Origin: Deltaproteobacteria bacterium
GTDB lineage: Bacteria; Desulfobacterota; GWC2-55-46
Length of the DNA stretch: 64,000 bases
Assembly (NCBI GenBank): GCA_019912665.1
Contig: JAIOIE010000018.1
Span: forward strand, 124,001-188,000
Reading direction: 5' to 3'
Below the pieces are notes generated by a model that worked only from the letters and a program-made list of their open reading frames with translations, was not told where the DNA came from and ran no database searches. The first letter of the stretch is position 1. Each line of letters begins with the position of its first letter. The translations under genes were made by a program, and so were the position numbers. Of the stretch, positions 54,296 through 63,056 are shown one piece after another.

Positions 54296-57142
54296 ATGCC
54301 GCTATCCTTAAATGAGATAAAAGACCGCGCGCTCGCCTTTTCTCGCGAATGGACTGGGGAACGCTCGGAAAAGGCCGAGGCGCAGACCTTCTGGAACGAG
54401 TTCTTCAATGTCTTCGGCGTCTCGAGGAGGCGTATCGCCAGCTTCGAGGAGCCGGTGCGCCGCGCGCGCACAAAATTCGAGGCCAAAGGGGGCCGGGGCG
54501 GGTTCATAGACCTCTTCTGGCGCGGGATGCTCATCGCCGAGCACAAGTCCCTGGGCCGCGACCTCGACTCTGCCTACAAGCAGGCGCTCGAGTATTTCGA
54601 CGGGCTCGCCGAGCGCGACCTCCCGCGCTATATCATCGTCTCGGACTTCGCGCGCATACGTCTTTACGACCTCGATTCCGGGACGCAGGACGAGTTCCCC
54701 CTTAAAGACCTCTACCGGAACGTCAGGCTTTTCGGGTTTATCGCCGGGTATACCACGCAGCGGATAACGGCGCAGGACCCGGTCAACATAAAGGCCGCGG
54801 AGCGCATGGGCAAGCTCCACGACCGCCTCCGCTCCGCCGGGTACACCGGGCACGCCCTTGAGGTGCTCCTTGTCCGCCTCCTCTTCTGCCTTTTCGCGGA
54901 GGACACGTCCCTTTTCGAGCCGCGCGGCTCGTTCCGCGACTTCCTTGAGAACAGCACGCGCGAGGACGGCTCAGACCTCGGGCCCCGGCTCATGCATCTT
55001 TTCCAGGTGCTCAACACCCCTGAAAACAGCCGCCAGTCGAACCTCGACGAGGCCCTCGCGGCCTTCCCGTACGTGAACGGCAAATTATTCGAGGAGGCTC
55101 TGCCCATCCCGGCCTGCGACAGCGCCATGCGGGACCTCCTTCTCGACTGCTGCGCGCTCGACTGGGGGAAGATTTCCCCCGCCATCTTCGGCGCTCTCTT
55201 CCAGTGCGTAATGGACGAGGAGGGCTCGGCCCGCCGCCGGAACCTCGGCGCGCACTATACGAGCGAGGAGAACATCCTTAAGCTCATAAACCCGCTCTTC
55301 CTCGACGGCCTCCGGGCCGAGTTCGACTCCGCGAAGCGGAGCGCGAACAAGCTGTTCACGCTCCTTAAAAAGATATCGGGGCTCAAGCTCCTCGACCCGG
55401 CCTGCGGGTGCGGCAACTTCCTCGTCATAGCTTACAGGGAACTAAGGGAGCTTGAGCTTGAGATACTCAGGGCCGCGCGCGCTACCGGCCAGAGGCACCT
55501 CGACATATTCCAGCTCGTTCAGGTGAACGTAAACCAGTTCCACGGCATCGAGATAGAGGAGTTCCCGGCCCAGATTGCGCAGGTGGCGCTCTGGCTCACC
55601 GACCACCAGATGAACATGAAAGTCTCGGAGGAGTTCGGGCAGTATTTCCGGAGGCTCCCTCTAATCGACTCTGCCGAGATACGCTGCGGCAACGCCCTCC
55701 GCATGGACTGGAACGAGGTCATATCAGCGGAACAGGTGGATTACATTCTCGGCAACCCGCCGTTTGTGGGGAAAAAGGAACAAAGTAATGAACAAAAATC
55801 GGACATGTCTCTTGTCTTTTCAGGGATTAAGGGAACTGGCGTCCTCGATTATGTTTCGGCATGGTATCTAAAGGCGGTGAAGTATATCCGGGGAGACGAA
55901 AAAACAAACGATACACTTGAATCCATAGCAGGAGCGCACAAACCGCCGAGGGACAGGGTAAAGGCCGCGTTTGTCTCTACCAACTCCATCACGCAGGGCG
56001 AGCAGGTCGGCGTGCTGTGGACTGAGCTCCTCAGGCTCGGGGTCAAGATCCATTTCGCCCACCGCACCTTTCAATGGAGCAACGAGGCGCGCGGCAAGGC
56101 CGCCGTGCATTGCGTGATAATCGGCTTTGCCCTGCACGATACTTACCATAAAGTCATTTACGATTATGAAAGCATCAGGGGCGATGCGCATGCGCTGGAG
56201 GCGAAAAATATAAACCCCTATATTGTAGATGCGCCGGACATGGTCCTGCCTTCCAGACGCAGCCCGATCTGTAATGTACCGGAAATAATGGAAGGAAGCG
56301 CCCTAATCGACGATGGCCACTTTTTATTGTCCGAAAAAGACCGCGATTCCTTGCTGAAGCAATATCCTTTCATTTCCCAATGGATAAGGCCCTTTGTATG
56401 GGGTGACGGGTTCATCAACAACGAGAAACGTTTTTGTTTCTGGCTAAATGACGCCGATGTAACATTGCTTCGCTCGGTAAAGCCCGTTATAGAACGCATA
56501 GAAGCTGTCAAAGAGTTTCGCACCGCGAGTAACAGGCCGGCAACAAAGGCGTTAGCCTTGACACCTACATTGTTTGGAGAAATCAGGCAACCGACAAAAA
56601 AATACATATTTCTCCCGAAGACCTCATCTGAGCGACGCGCCTATATACCCATCGGGTTTCTTTCCCCAAGTAACGTGTTGAATAATACGAGCCTGGCAAT
56701 CGAAGGAGGCACCCTCTTCCACTTCGGCGTGCTGTCTTCAGTGATGCACATGGCCTGGATGCGTTATGTGGCAGGTCGCCTGAAAAACGATTATCGCTAT
56801 TCCGGCCAGATCGTCTATAACAACTTCCCCTGGCCGGACGCGCCCGCTGAGAAGCAGAAGGCGGCAATAGAGGCCGCCGCTCAGGGGGTGTTGGACGCGC
56901 GCGCGGCCCACCCCGAGGCCTCGCTCGCGGACCTCTACGACCCCATAGCCATGCCGCCGGACCTGAGGCGCGCCCACCAGGCCCTTGACAGGGCCGTTGA
57001 CGCGGCCTACGGCAAAAAGGGCTTCTCATCAGACGCCGAGCGGGTCGCCTTCCTCTTCGAGCTTTATCACAAGTACACGAGCCTCTTCCCTGCCCCGGCC
57101 AAGCCTAAAAAACGGAAGAAACTTACACCGTCCTTCGCCTGA
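54296..57142 (+). CDS. Single-chain restriction-modification enzyme, MmeI-like (type IIL/IIG)
   Basis: About 948 residues from the ATG at 54296. The N-terminal nuclease motif D-x9-E-x-K is complete (IDLFWRGMLIAEHK, about 69-82). A helical spacer follows. The N6-adenine methyltransferase has motif I LDPACGCGNFL (about 370) and motif IV GNPPFVG (about 490). The target-recognition region follows (about 620-830), then a C-terminal helical part with a Lys-rich tail. MmeI-type enzymes cut about 20 bp from the site while protecting DNA by one-strand methylation, needing no partner gene. None is seen here. The recognition segment is AT-richer than the rest. Confidence 0.85.
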   Translation: MPLSLNEIKDRALAFSREWTGERSEKAEAQTFWNEFFNVFGVSRRRIASFEEPVRRARTKFEAKGGRGGFIDLFWRGMLIAEHKSLGRDLDSAYKQALEYFDGLAERDLPRYIIVSDFARIRLYDLDSGTQDEFPLKDLYRNVRLFGFIAGYTTQRITAQDPVNIKAAERMGKLHDRLRSAGYTGHALEVLLVRLLFCLFAEDTSLFEPRGSFRDFLENSTREDGSDLGPRLMHLFQVLNTPENSRQSNLDEALAAFPYVNGKLFEEALPIPACDSAMRDLLLDCCALDWGKISPAIFGALFQCVMDEEGSARRRNLGAHYTSEENILKLINPLFLDGLRAEFDSAKRSANKLFTLLKKISGLKLLDPACGCGNFLVIAYRELRELELEILRAARATGQRHLDIFQLVQVNVNQFHGIEIEEFPAQIAQVALWLTDHQMNMKVSEEFGQYFRRLPLIDSAEIRCGNALRMDWNEVISAEQVDYILGNPPFVGKKEQSNEQKSDMSLVFSGIKGTGVLDYVSAWYLKAVKYIRGDEKTNDTLESIAGAHKPPRDRVKAAFVSTNSITQGEQVGVLWTELLRLGVKIHFAHRTFQWSNEARGKAAVHCVIIGFALHDTYHKVIYDYESIRGDAHALEAKNINPYIVDAPDMVLPSRRSPICNVPEIMEGSALIDDGHFLLSEKDRDSLLKQYPFISQWIRPFVWGDGFINNEKRFCFWLNDADVTLLRSVKPVIERIEAVKEFRTASNRPATKALALTPTLFGEIRQPTKKYIFLPKTSSERRAYIPIGFLSPSNVLNNTSLAIEGGTLFHFGVLSSVMHMAWMRYVAGRLKNDYRYSGQIVYNNFPWPDAPAEKQKAAIEAAAQGVLDARAAHPEASLADLYDPIAMPPDLRRAHQALDRAVDAAYGKKGFSSDAERVAFLFELYHKYTSLFPAPAKPKKRKKLTPSFA

Positions 57143-57157
57143 GCAAGCCTGAAAATA

Positions 57158-57193
57158 AAAGAAGGGCCTATCCGTTCGGATCGGCCCTTCTTT
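57158..57193. terminator. Bidirectional terminator between the R-M gene and tRNA-Pro
   Basis: aaagaagggcc pairs with ggcccttcttt, with an inner tccg/cgga stem. T-rich tails lie on both sides (TTTATTC on plus, TTTTATTTTC on minus). Confidence 0.8.
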
Positions 57194-57197
57194 ATTC

Positions 57198-57276
<79 letters not shown>

Positions 57277-57380
57277 AATCGTTTCAATTTTTAAGGGGGC
57301 CTGCGGCCCCCGTACGATTCAGACAGATAATCTTAGCACACAGTTTCAAGCCTTTCCAGAAAAAACCCCGGGGAATTTCC

Positions 57381-57731
57381 TCAGGCCAGCATCTTTCTTA
57401 TGGACGCAAGCTCCTTCTGGATGGCCTTCAACGCGCCGTGGACCTTCTTTTCCGAAAATACCAGGTCGAGCTGCTTGGCGCGCTCGGCCTGTATCTCCTT
57501 GATCTTCTTCTTCGCCCCTTCGAGCGTGAAGCCTTCCTTGTAAAGAAGCCGCTTTATGTCGAGGATCAGCTCGATGTCCCGCCTGCTATAGACCCTCTGC
57601 TTGGTGAGGGACTTCTTCGGGCTTATTATCCTGAACTCGCTCTCCCAGTACCTGAGGACGTAGGGCTTTACTTTAGTAATGCTTGCGACTTCGCCGATCT
57701 TGAAATAGAGCTTTTCCGGTATCTGCGTCAT
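57381..57731 (-). CDS. MerR-family transcriptional regulator
   Basis: 116 residues: an N-terminal MerR winged helix (YFKIGEVASITKVKPYVLRY, QRVYSRRDIELILDIKRLLY) and a coiled-coil C-terminus (KKKIKEIQAERAKQLDLVFS) without an effector domain or Cys site. Genes of this kind follow ihfA in many delta-type genomes. The ligand is unknown. Confidence 0.92.
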   Translation of the reverse strand: MTQIPEKLYFKIGEVASITKVKPYVLRYWESEFRIISPKKSLTKQRVYSRRDIELILDIKRLLYKEGFTLEGAKKKIKEIQAERAKQLDLVFSEKKVHGALKAIQKELASIRKMLA

Positions 57732-57842
57732 CAGGGCCTACGGGGGTTCTCTTCAACTGGGTATCGCGAAAGCTTTCGTGCGCTCACGTTCACGCGGCCT
57801 TCGGGCCGCGGCTCAAAAACCGCTTGGAAACGAGCTCTACGG

Positions 57843-58151
57843 CTATACTGCCGCTGTCGGCGTCTGTGCCGGGGCGCCCTGGTTTATGGCCTTCTTAAGG
57901 AGCTGGCTCGCCTTGAAGGTCATGACCCTGCGCTCTTCTATGGTGATTTCGCTGCCGGTCTGGGGGTTTCTGCCCCTCCTGGCCCTCTTCTGGCGGATGG
58001 TAAAATTGCCGAAGCCGGAGATCTTGACCTTCTCGCCACTCTCAAGCGTGGTCTTGATGGTCTCGAAAATCTCCTCGATTACGGTGGATACGTCCTTCTT
58101 TGAAAAGCCTACCTTCTCGAAGACAATCTCTACGATATCCGCCTTGGTCAT
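57843..58151 (-). CDS. ihfA: Integration host factor subunit alpha
   Basis: 102 residues, HU/IHF fold: MTKADIVEIVFEKVGFSKKD, GFGNFTIRQKRARRGRNPQT with the DNA-intercalating proline arm, and a C-terminal Ala/Pro tail. It bends DNA as a heterodimer with IHF-beta (not in the window). The position after pheT is the classical one. GAGGAGG precedes the start. A cgcggcc-ttcg-ggccgcg stem-loop (57793-57810) follows the gene. Confidence 0.94.
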   Translation of the reverse strand: MTKADIVEIVFEKVGFSKKDVSTVIEEIFETIKTTLESGEKVKISGFGNFTIRQKRARRGRNPQTGSEITIEERRVMTFKASQLLKKAINQGAPAQTPTAAV

Positions 58152-58194
58152 GGTAAAACCTCCTCTTAAAAGCGGGACTGAATGGTGAGCATCA

Positions 58195-60582
58195 TCATGA
58201 AACCCGGATTTCCGCCTTGAACCTCTCGGAAAGCATCTTTAGTACCTTGCCGTGCGTGTCTTCGACTTCCTGGTCGGTAAGGGTCCTCTCCCTTGACCTG
58301 TAGGTAACGCGGACCGCGAGACTCCTTGTACCGGAAGGTATGTTCCGGCCATAGTATACATCAAACAATTCAACCGTTTCAATAGTTTTCAGGTCAATTT
58401 TTCTGATAGCTTCGTAGATGTCCCCGAACGGCACGTCTTCGGAGAGGATGAAGGCTATGTCCCTTGCCGACTCCGGAAACCTGGGGAGTTCCCTGTATTT
58501 TTTCCCCTTGCCGGACGATTTCTCGATGGGCTCGATCTCCAGCTCGAAAACGTAAGCCGGCTTCCGGAGGCCGTAGCGGCCCCAGAGGTCCGGGTGCAGC
58601 TCGCCTAAAATTCCGGCGTGCTTGCCGCTGATTTTAAGGGCGGCGGTCTTACCCGGATGGAGGAGCGGGTGCCCTGCGGCTTCGAAACGTGCCCCTTCGA
58701 CCCCCAGCCCTTCGAGCATGCGCTCAATAACCCCTTTTACATCAAAGAAATCGACCGTGTCCTTCGGATAGCTCCATCCCGGCTCGTAGCGGTTTCCGTA
58801 GAGGAGCCCCGCTATCTTCCATGTTTCACCGGGCAGGCCGTCGCCGGGAACGAACGCCGGGGCTATCTCGAATATCCTCAAGTCCTCGCGCTTCCACGCG
58901 AGGTTCCGGGCCATGTTCTCAAGAAGCGACGGAATGAGGCCCGTCCTCATGACCGTCTGCTCCTCGGTGAGCGGGTTAAGAAGCTCGACACCCTTCACCG
59001 CTTCCCCCCCGGCCATGGCGAATAGATCCCTTGAGATGAAGCTATAGTTCATGACCTCGGTGAACCCGGAGCCGGAGAGGAGGCTTCTTATGCTTCGCCT
59101 TAGGGCCGTAGGCTCCCCGGTCTCGCCAGGGGAAACGGCCGCTATCGGCAGTGTCGTCGGTATATTATTATATCCGAAAATCCTGGCGACCTCCTCCATG
59201 AGGTCTATCTCGGTCGTCAGGTCCATCCTGTAGGACGGCGGGGCCGCGCTTATTACTCCCGGCGATGTTTCGCGGGCCGATATGCCGAGCCTGCCCAGGA
59301 TATTCAGCGCCTCTTCAGTCCTGACGCCAACGCCGAGTATCCTGGAGGCCCTTTCGGTCCTGAAGGTTATCCCGGCCGGTGCATACTTTCCCGGATATAT
59401 GTCTATGGAGCCTTTGGCGGCCTGTCCTCCGGCGAGCTTGAGGACAAGGCTCGCGGCCATGTCCAGCGCCCTCGTGACCCCTTCGATATCGACCCCCCTC
59501 TCGAACCTGTAGGAGGATTCGGTCGAGAGGGCGTGTTTCCTTGAAGCCCTCCTTACGCTCGAAGGCTCGAACCACGCGCTCTCGATGAGGATGCGCTTCG
59601 TGGAGCCGGTCACTTCGCTTCCGCTCCCGCCCATTACGCCGGCAAGGGCGACCGGGCCTTTGGAGTCGGCTATGACGAGCATCGAGGCGTCGAGGTTACG
59701 GGTCTTGCCGTCTATAGTCTCGATAGTCTCGCCTTCCCTGGCGGGCCTTACATTTATTACGGCCCCGTTCAATTTATCAAGGTCGAATGCGTGGAGGGGC
59801 TGGCCTGTCTCAAGGAGGACGAGGTTCGTAACATCCACGACATTATTTATCGACCTTACGCCGTGGGCTTCGAGCCTTGCCTTTATATCATCGGGCGAGG
59901 GGCCTATCTGAACGCCCTCGACCACCCTTGCCGCGTACCTCCTGCAGGGCGCGTCTTTTTCGATGGAGACGGAGGCGCACTCCCCTATGGGCCTACCGGC
60001 CTCGTCTACCTTGAACTCCTTGTCCTTGAAGGCGGCTCCGGTGACTGCGGCCGCCTCCCTCGCCATGCCCCTTATGGAGAGGAGGTCCGCCCTGTTCGGG
60101 GTTATCCCGGCCTCCATCATGAAATCAGCGCCCAATATCGTCCGGAAGTCCACGCCGAGAGGCGCGTCCTCCGGAAGGATCATTATACCCTCTGAGGTGT
60201 CCTTTAGCCCGAGCTCCACCTCGGAGCACATCATGCCCTGCGATTCCACACCCCGTATCTTGGACTTCTTTATCTTGAAGCCGCCCGGAAGCTCCGCGCC
60301 GGGTAGCGCCAGGGCGACCTTGTCGCCGGGCTTCATGTTCTTCGCGCCGCAAACGATGGAAAGCTCTTCCTTATCGGTCCTCACCTTGCAGAGCGAGAGC
60401 TTATCGGCGTTCGGGTGCTTCTCGCACTCCAGGACCTGGGCCGTCACGACGTTAGTGAACCCGGCTCCGATTTCCGTGACCGACTCTATCTCAGTGCCGG
60501 TCATGGTGAGCCTTTCCGCCAGCTCGCGAGCAGGGGGCGCGCCTTCGAGATACTCCTTAAGCCAGTTATAGCTGAAAAGCAT
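58195..60582 (-). CDS. pheT: Phenylalanyl-tRNA synthetase beta subunit
   Basis: 795 residues: an EMAP/OB-type tRNA-binding domain near the N-terminus (about 40-150, VVTAQVLECEKHPNADKLSL), B3/B4 editing region, B5, core, and a C-terminal anticodon-binding FDX-ACB domain (about 700-795, LPRFPESARDIAFILSEDVP). It forms the alpha2-beta2 enzyme with PheS. It is separated from pheS by 122 nt containing a short palindromic repeat. Confidence 0.96.
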   Translation of the reverse strand: MLFSYNWLKEYLEGAPPARELAERLTMTGTEIESVTEIGAGFTNVVTAQVLECEKHPNADKLSLCKVRTDKEELSIVCGAKNMKPGDKVALALPGAELPGGFKIKKSKIRGVESQGMMCSEVELGLKDTSEGIMILPEDAPLGVDFRTILGADFMMEAGITPNRADLLSIRGMAREAAAVTGAAFKDKEFKVDEAGRPIGECASVSIEKDAPCRRYAARVVEGVQIGPSPDDIKARLEAHGVRSINNVVDVTNLVLLETGQPLHAFDLDKLNGAVINVRPAREGETIETIDGKTRNLDASMLVIADSKGPVALAGVMGGSGSEVTGSTKRILIESAWFEPSSVRRASRKHALSTESSYRFERGVDIEGVTRALDMAASLVLKLAGGQAAKGSIDIYPGKYAPAGITFRTERASRILGVGVRTEEALNILGRLGISARETSPGVISAAPPSYRMDLTTEIDLMEEVARIFGYNNIPTTLPIAAVSPGETGEPTALRRSIRSLLSGSGFTEVMNYSFISRDLFAMAGGEAVKGVELLNPLTEEQTVMRTGLIPSLLENMARNLAWKREDLRIFEIAPAFVPGDGLPGETWKIAGLLYGNRYEPGWSYPKDTVDFFDVKGVIERMLEGLGVEGARFEAAGHPLLHPGKTAALKISGKHAGILGELHPDLWGRYGLRKPAYVFELEIEPIEKSSGKGKKYRELPRFPESARDIAFILSEDVPFGDIYEAIRKIDLKTIETVELFDVYYGRNIPSGTRSLAVRVTYRSRERTLTDQEVEDTHGKVLKMLSERFKAEIRVS

Positions 60583-60596
60583 TCTCTTACCTTTTA

Positions 60597-60643
60597 GGCT
60601 GCTGAAAAACCCTTGAATGCGTCGTGAGCTTTTTCCGCAGCCT
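60597..60643. repeat. Short aggctgctgaaaaa palindromic repeat
   Basis: Ends aggctgctgaaaaa and tttttccgcagcct pair at 12 of 14 positions; the middle (ttgaatgcgtcgtgagc) resembles parts of the 17810-17930 copy. It is inserted between pheS and pheT. Confidence 0.7.
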
Positions 60644-60704
60644 GAATGATATTTTGAGTCAACTTATCTATGTAAGATATTGATTCGGAAAGGAAATACC
60701 CGGA

Positions 60705-61721
60705 CTAAAACTGCTCCAGGAACCTCATGTCGTTCTCGAAGAGGAGCCTCAAATCGCCGATTCCGAATTTCAGCATAGCGACCCTCTCCACGCCCAAACC
60801 GAAGGCAAAGCCGGTGTATTCCTCCGGGTCGTAGCCCACGGCCCTGAAGACGTTCGGGTGTATCATCCCCGCGCCCAGTATCTCGAGCCAGCCCGTACCC
60901 TTGCAGACCCTGCAGCCGTTGCCGCCGCAGATGACGCACCTTATGTCCACCTCCGCGCCGGGCTCGACGAACGGGAAGAAGCTCGGGCGGAACCTTACGG
61001 CTGTCTGGCCGAAGAGCCTTTCGAGGAAGAGCGTAAGCACTGCTTTCAAATTTGCGAATGATATGTCCCTGTCCACCATAAAACCCTCTATCTGGTGGAA
61101 CATCGGGGAATGTGTAAGGTCGGAGTCCCTGCGGTATACCGTGCCGGGGGCGATCACCCTCAATGGCGGACGGCACTTCTCCATGACCCGTATCTGGACC
61201 GGGGACGTATGTGTGCGGAGCACCACCTCGTCCGAGACGAAGAAGGTGTCCTGCATATCCCTTGCGGGATGGTCCTTGGGGAAGTTCAGGGCCTCGAAGT
61301 TGTAGTAATCGAGCTCGACCTCAGGGCCCTCGGCTATGTCGAAGCCCAGGCCCGTGAAGATGTCCTCGATCTCGTCGGTTATCTGGGTTACGGGATGGAG
61401 CTTTCCGGGGCGGATGAACCTGCCGGGAAGGGTTATGTCGACCCGTTCCTTTTCGAGCCTTTCCCTCTTCTCGCTTTCATCGAGGGACGAAAGCGCCTTG
61501 TCGAAGGCCTCCTCGAGCCGGGTCTTCAAATTGTTGATGGCTTCCCCGGCCTTTTTCCTCTCTTCAGGCGGAAGGGAGCCGAGGCCCTTCAGAAGCTCCG
61601 CTACCTCTCCCTTCCTCCCGAGATACCTGTTCCTGGCCTCCCGGAGGGCCTCCCTTTCGGAGGAGGCCCTTGAAAGCTCATCGAGGGCCTCCCTTTCGAG
61701 GTCTTCGACTCTCCGGCTCAT
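60705..61721 (-). CDS. pheS: Phenylalanyl-tRNA synthetase alpha subunit
   Basis: 338 residues: an N-terminal coiled-coil (about 1-85) and class II aaRS core with [20 protein letters not shown], motif 2 [20 protein letters not shown] and motif 3 [18 protein letters not shown]. It charges tRNA-Phe with PheT. The start overlaps the rplT stop (ATGA). An inserted Cys-rich stretch ([12 protein letters not shown], about 276-287) could bind zinc; such cysteines occur in some bacterial PheS. Confidence 0.97.
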   Translation of the reverse strand: MSRRVEDLEREALDELSRASSEREALREARNRYLGRKGEVAELLKGLGSLPPEERKKAGEAINNLKTRLEEAFDKALSSLDESEKRERLEKERVDITLPGRFIRPGKLHPVTQITDEIEDIFTGLGFDIAEGPEVELDYYNFEALNFPKDHPARDMQDTFFVSDEVVLRTHTSPVQIRVMEKCRPPLRVIAPGTVYRRDSDLTHSPMFHQIEGFMVDRDISFANLKAVLTLFLERLFGQTAVRFRPSFFPFVEPGAEVDIRCVICGGNGCRVCKGTGWLEILGAGMIHPNVFRAVGYDPEEYTGFAFGLGVERVAMLKFGIGDLRLLFENDMRFLEQF

Positions 61722-62077
61722 GCAGCTAGGCTGGTCTTGGCAATCTCGACGACCTTGGTGAAGCCGGCCGGGTCTTTTACGGCCATGTCGGCCAGGGTCT
61801 TCCTGTCGATCTCGACGTTTGCCCGGAGAAGCCCGTTCATCAAGCGGCTGTAGGTGATGTCGTTCATCCTGGCCGCCGCGTTTATCCTGGCTATCCAGAG
61901 GCTCCTTATCTCCCTCTTCTTGGTCCTCCTGTGCGCGTACGCGTACACGAGGGCCCTGTCCACGGCCTCCGTCGCTATGCGGTAGAGCTTTCCGCGGCCG
62001 GCCCTGTAGCCCTTGGCGGCCTTTAGTACCTTCTTCCTCTTCTTCTTGGCGTTGACGCCTCTTTTGACCCTCGGCAT
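61718..62077 (-). CDS. rplT: 50S ribosomal protein L20
   Basis: 119 residues from the ATG at 62077: [20 protein letters not shown] to the SLAA end, very basic, with [20 protein letters not shown]. Early 50S assembly protein, and in many bacteria an autogenous repressor of rpmI-rplT. The frame is open upstream of 62077, but homology begins at this ATG. Confidence 0.97.
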   Translation of the reverse strand: MPRVKRGVNAKKKRKKVLKAAKGYRAGRGKLYRIATEAVDRALVYAYAHRRTKKREIRSLWIARINAAARMNDITYSRLMNGLLRANVEIDRKTLADMAVKDPAGFTKVVEIAKTSLAA

Positions 62078-62191
62078 AACTGCTCCTTGACTGGTAATTT
62101 CATGCGGCGGTGCGATTGCATACCGACCTACGGCCCTGCGCCCGCCTTTATTCGTTATCGGCCCTGCCGCTTTCAAGCAGGGCGAAGCCCC

Positions 62192-62389
62192 TTAGCCGTA
62201 AGGCAGGAGCTTCTTTATCGAGTCCTCGTGCGTGCCGGAGATGAGGTCGGATTTCCTGAGCACCCTCTTGGCCTTGCTGGCCTTGCTCGTGAGGATGTGC
62301 CTCATGCCGGATTTCATCCTCTTGACCTTGCCTGTGCCGGTTATCTTGAACCTCTTCGCGGCACCCTTGTTCGTCTTAAGCTTGGGCAT
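62192..62389 (-). CDS. rpmI: 50S ribosomal protein L35
   Basis: 65 residues, MPKLKTNKGAAKRFKITGTG and a basic remainder (HILTSKASKAKRVLRKSDLI). It starts six bases after infC, as in the conserved infC-rpmI-rplT order. Confidence 0.97.
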   Translation of the reverse strand: MPKLKTNKGAAKRFKITGTGKVKRMKSGMRHILTSKASKAKRVLRKSDLISGTHEDSIKKLLPYG

Positions 62390-62395
62390 TGCCTT

Positions 62396-62974
62396 CTATT
62401 CCTCCTGTGTCCTGGCCCCTGCGTCCTGGGCCGTTTCCGTCTTTACCGGCTTCTCGGCCTTCTGCGGGGCCGGCGCCAATATCATGCTCATGTTCCGGCC
62501 CTCGAGCCTGGGCGACGACTCGATGACCGCCAGGTCCTTGACCTCTTCGGCCACCCTCTTGAGCATCCCCATGCCGAGCTCCGTATGCGTTATCTCGCGG
62601 CCCCTGAAGATGATGGTGACCTTTACCTTGTCGCCCTCGCTCAGGAACCTCTTTATGTTCCGGAGCTTGAACTGGAAATCGTGCTCCCCGGTCTTGCCCC
62701 GGAGCTTCATCTCCTTGATGCTGATGACGGTCTGCTTCTTCTTGGCTTCCTTGGCCTTCTTGCTCGTCTGGTACTTGAACTTGCCGTAGTCCATTATGCG
62801 GCAGACCGGCGGGACCGCGGTCGGGGCCACCTCTACGAGGTCGAGCCCGACGCTCTCGGCTGCCGCGAGCGCGTCCCTCGTGGCCATGACCCCGAGCTGG
62901 TTGCCCTCGGCGTCAATTACCCTGACCTGCGGGACCCTTATCATCCTGTTTATTCTCGTGGTATCCTTTGCTAT
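62396..62974 (-). CDS. infC: Translation initiation factor IF-3 (probable AUA start)
   Basis: About 192 residues. Family homology extends upstream of the first ATG (62944): the in-frame codons before it read AKDTTRINR, i.e. the RIN-x-x-IR segment found at the start of IF-3. No ATG, GTG or TTG lies in frame there; an ATA codon at 62974-62972 follows AGGGGGTGA by six bases and is the best start. infC of E. coli uses AUU, which lets IF-3 repress its own synthesis. The domains are the N-terminal fold (IRVPQVRVIDAEGNQLGV) and C-terminal (VKVTIIFRGREITHTELG), with an Ala/Lys/Thr-rich tail. Confidence 0.9.
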   Translation of the reverse strand: MAKDTTRINRMIRVPQVRVIDAEGNQLGVMATRDALAAAESVGLDLVEVAPTAVPPVCRIMDYGKFKYQTSKKAKEAKKKQTVISIKEMKLRGKTGEHDFQFKLRNIKRFLSEGDKVKVTIIFRGREITHTELGMGMLKRVAEEVKDLAVIESSPRLEGRNMSMILAPAPQKAEKPVKTETAQDAGARTQEE

Positions 62975-63056
62975 GAAAAATCACCCCCTAACTATTTCGG
63001 GCCTGTGCTGCTTTAACGCATTGAAAAATCAGTAAGCCGGGAAGCTTCCCTCCCGG

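Noticed and set aside
54194-57142. BREX PglX or type I HsdM for the methyltransferase gene
   Set aside because: The N-terminal D-x9-E-x-K nuclease motif and the absence of any brx or hsd partner genes fit MmeI-like enzymes better.
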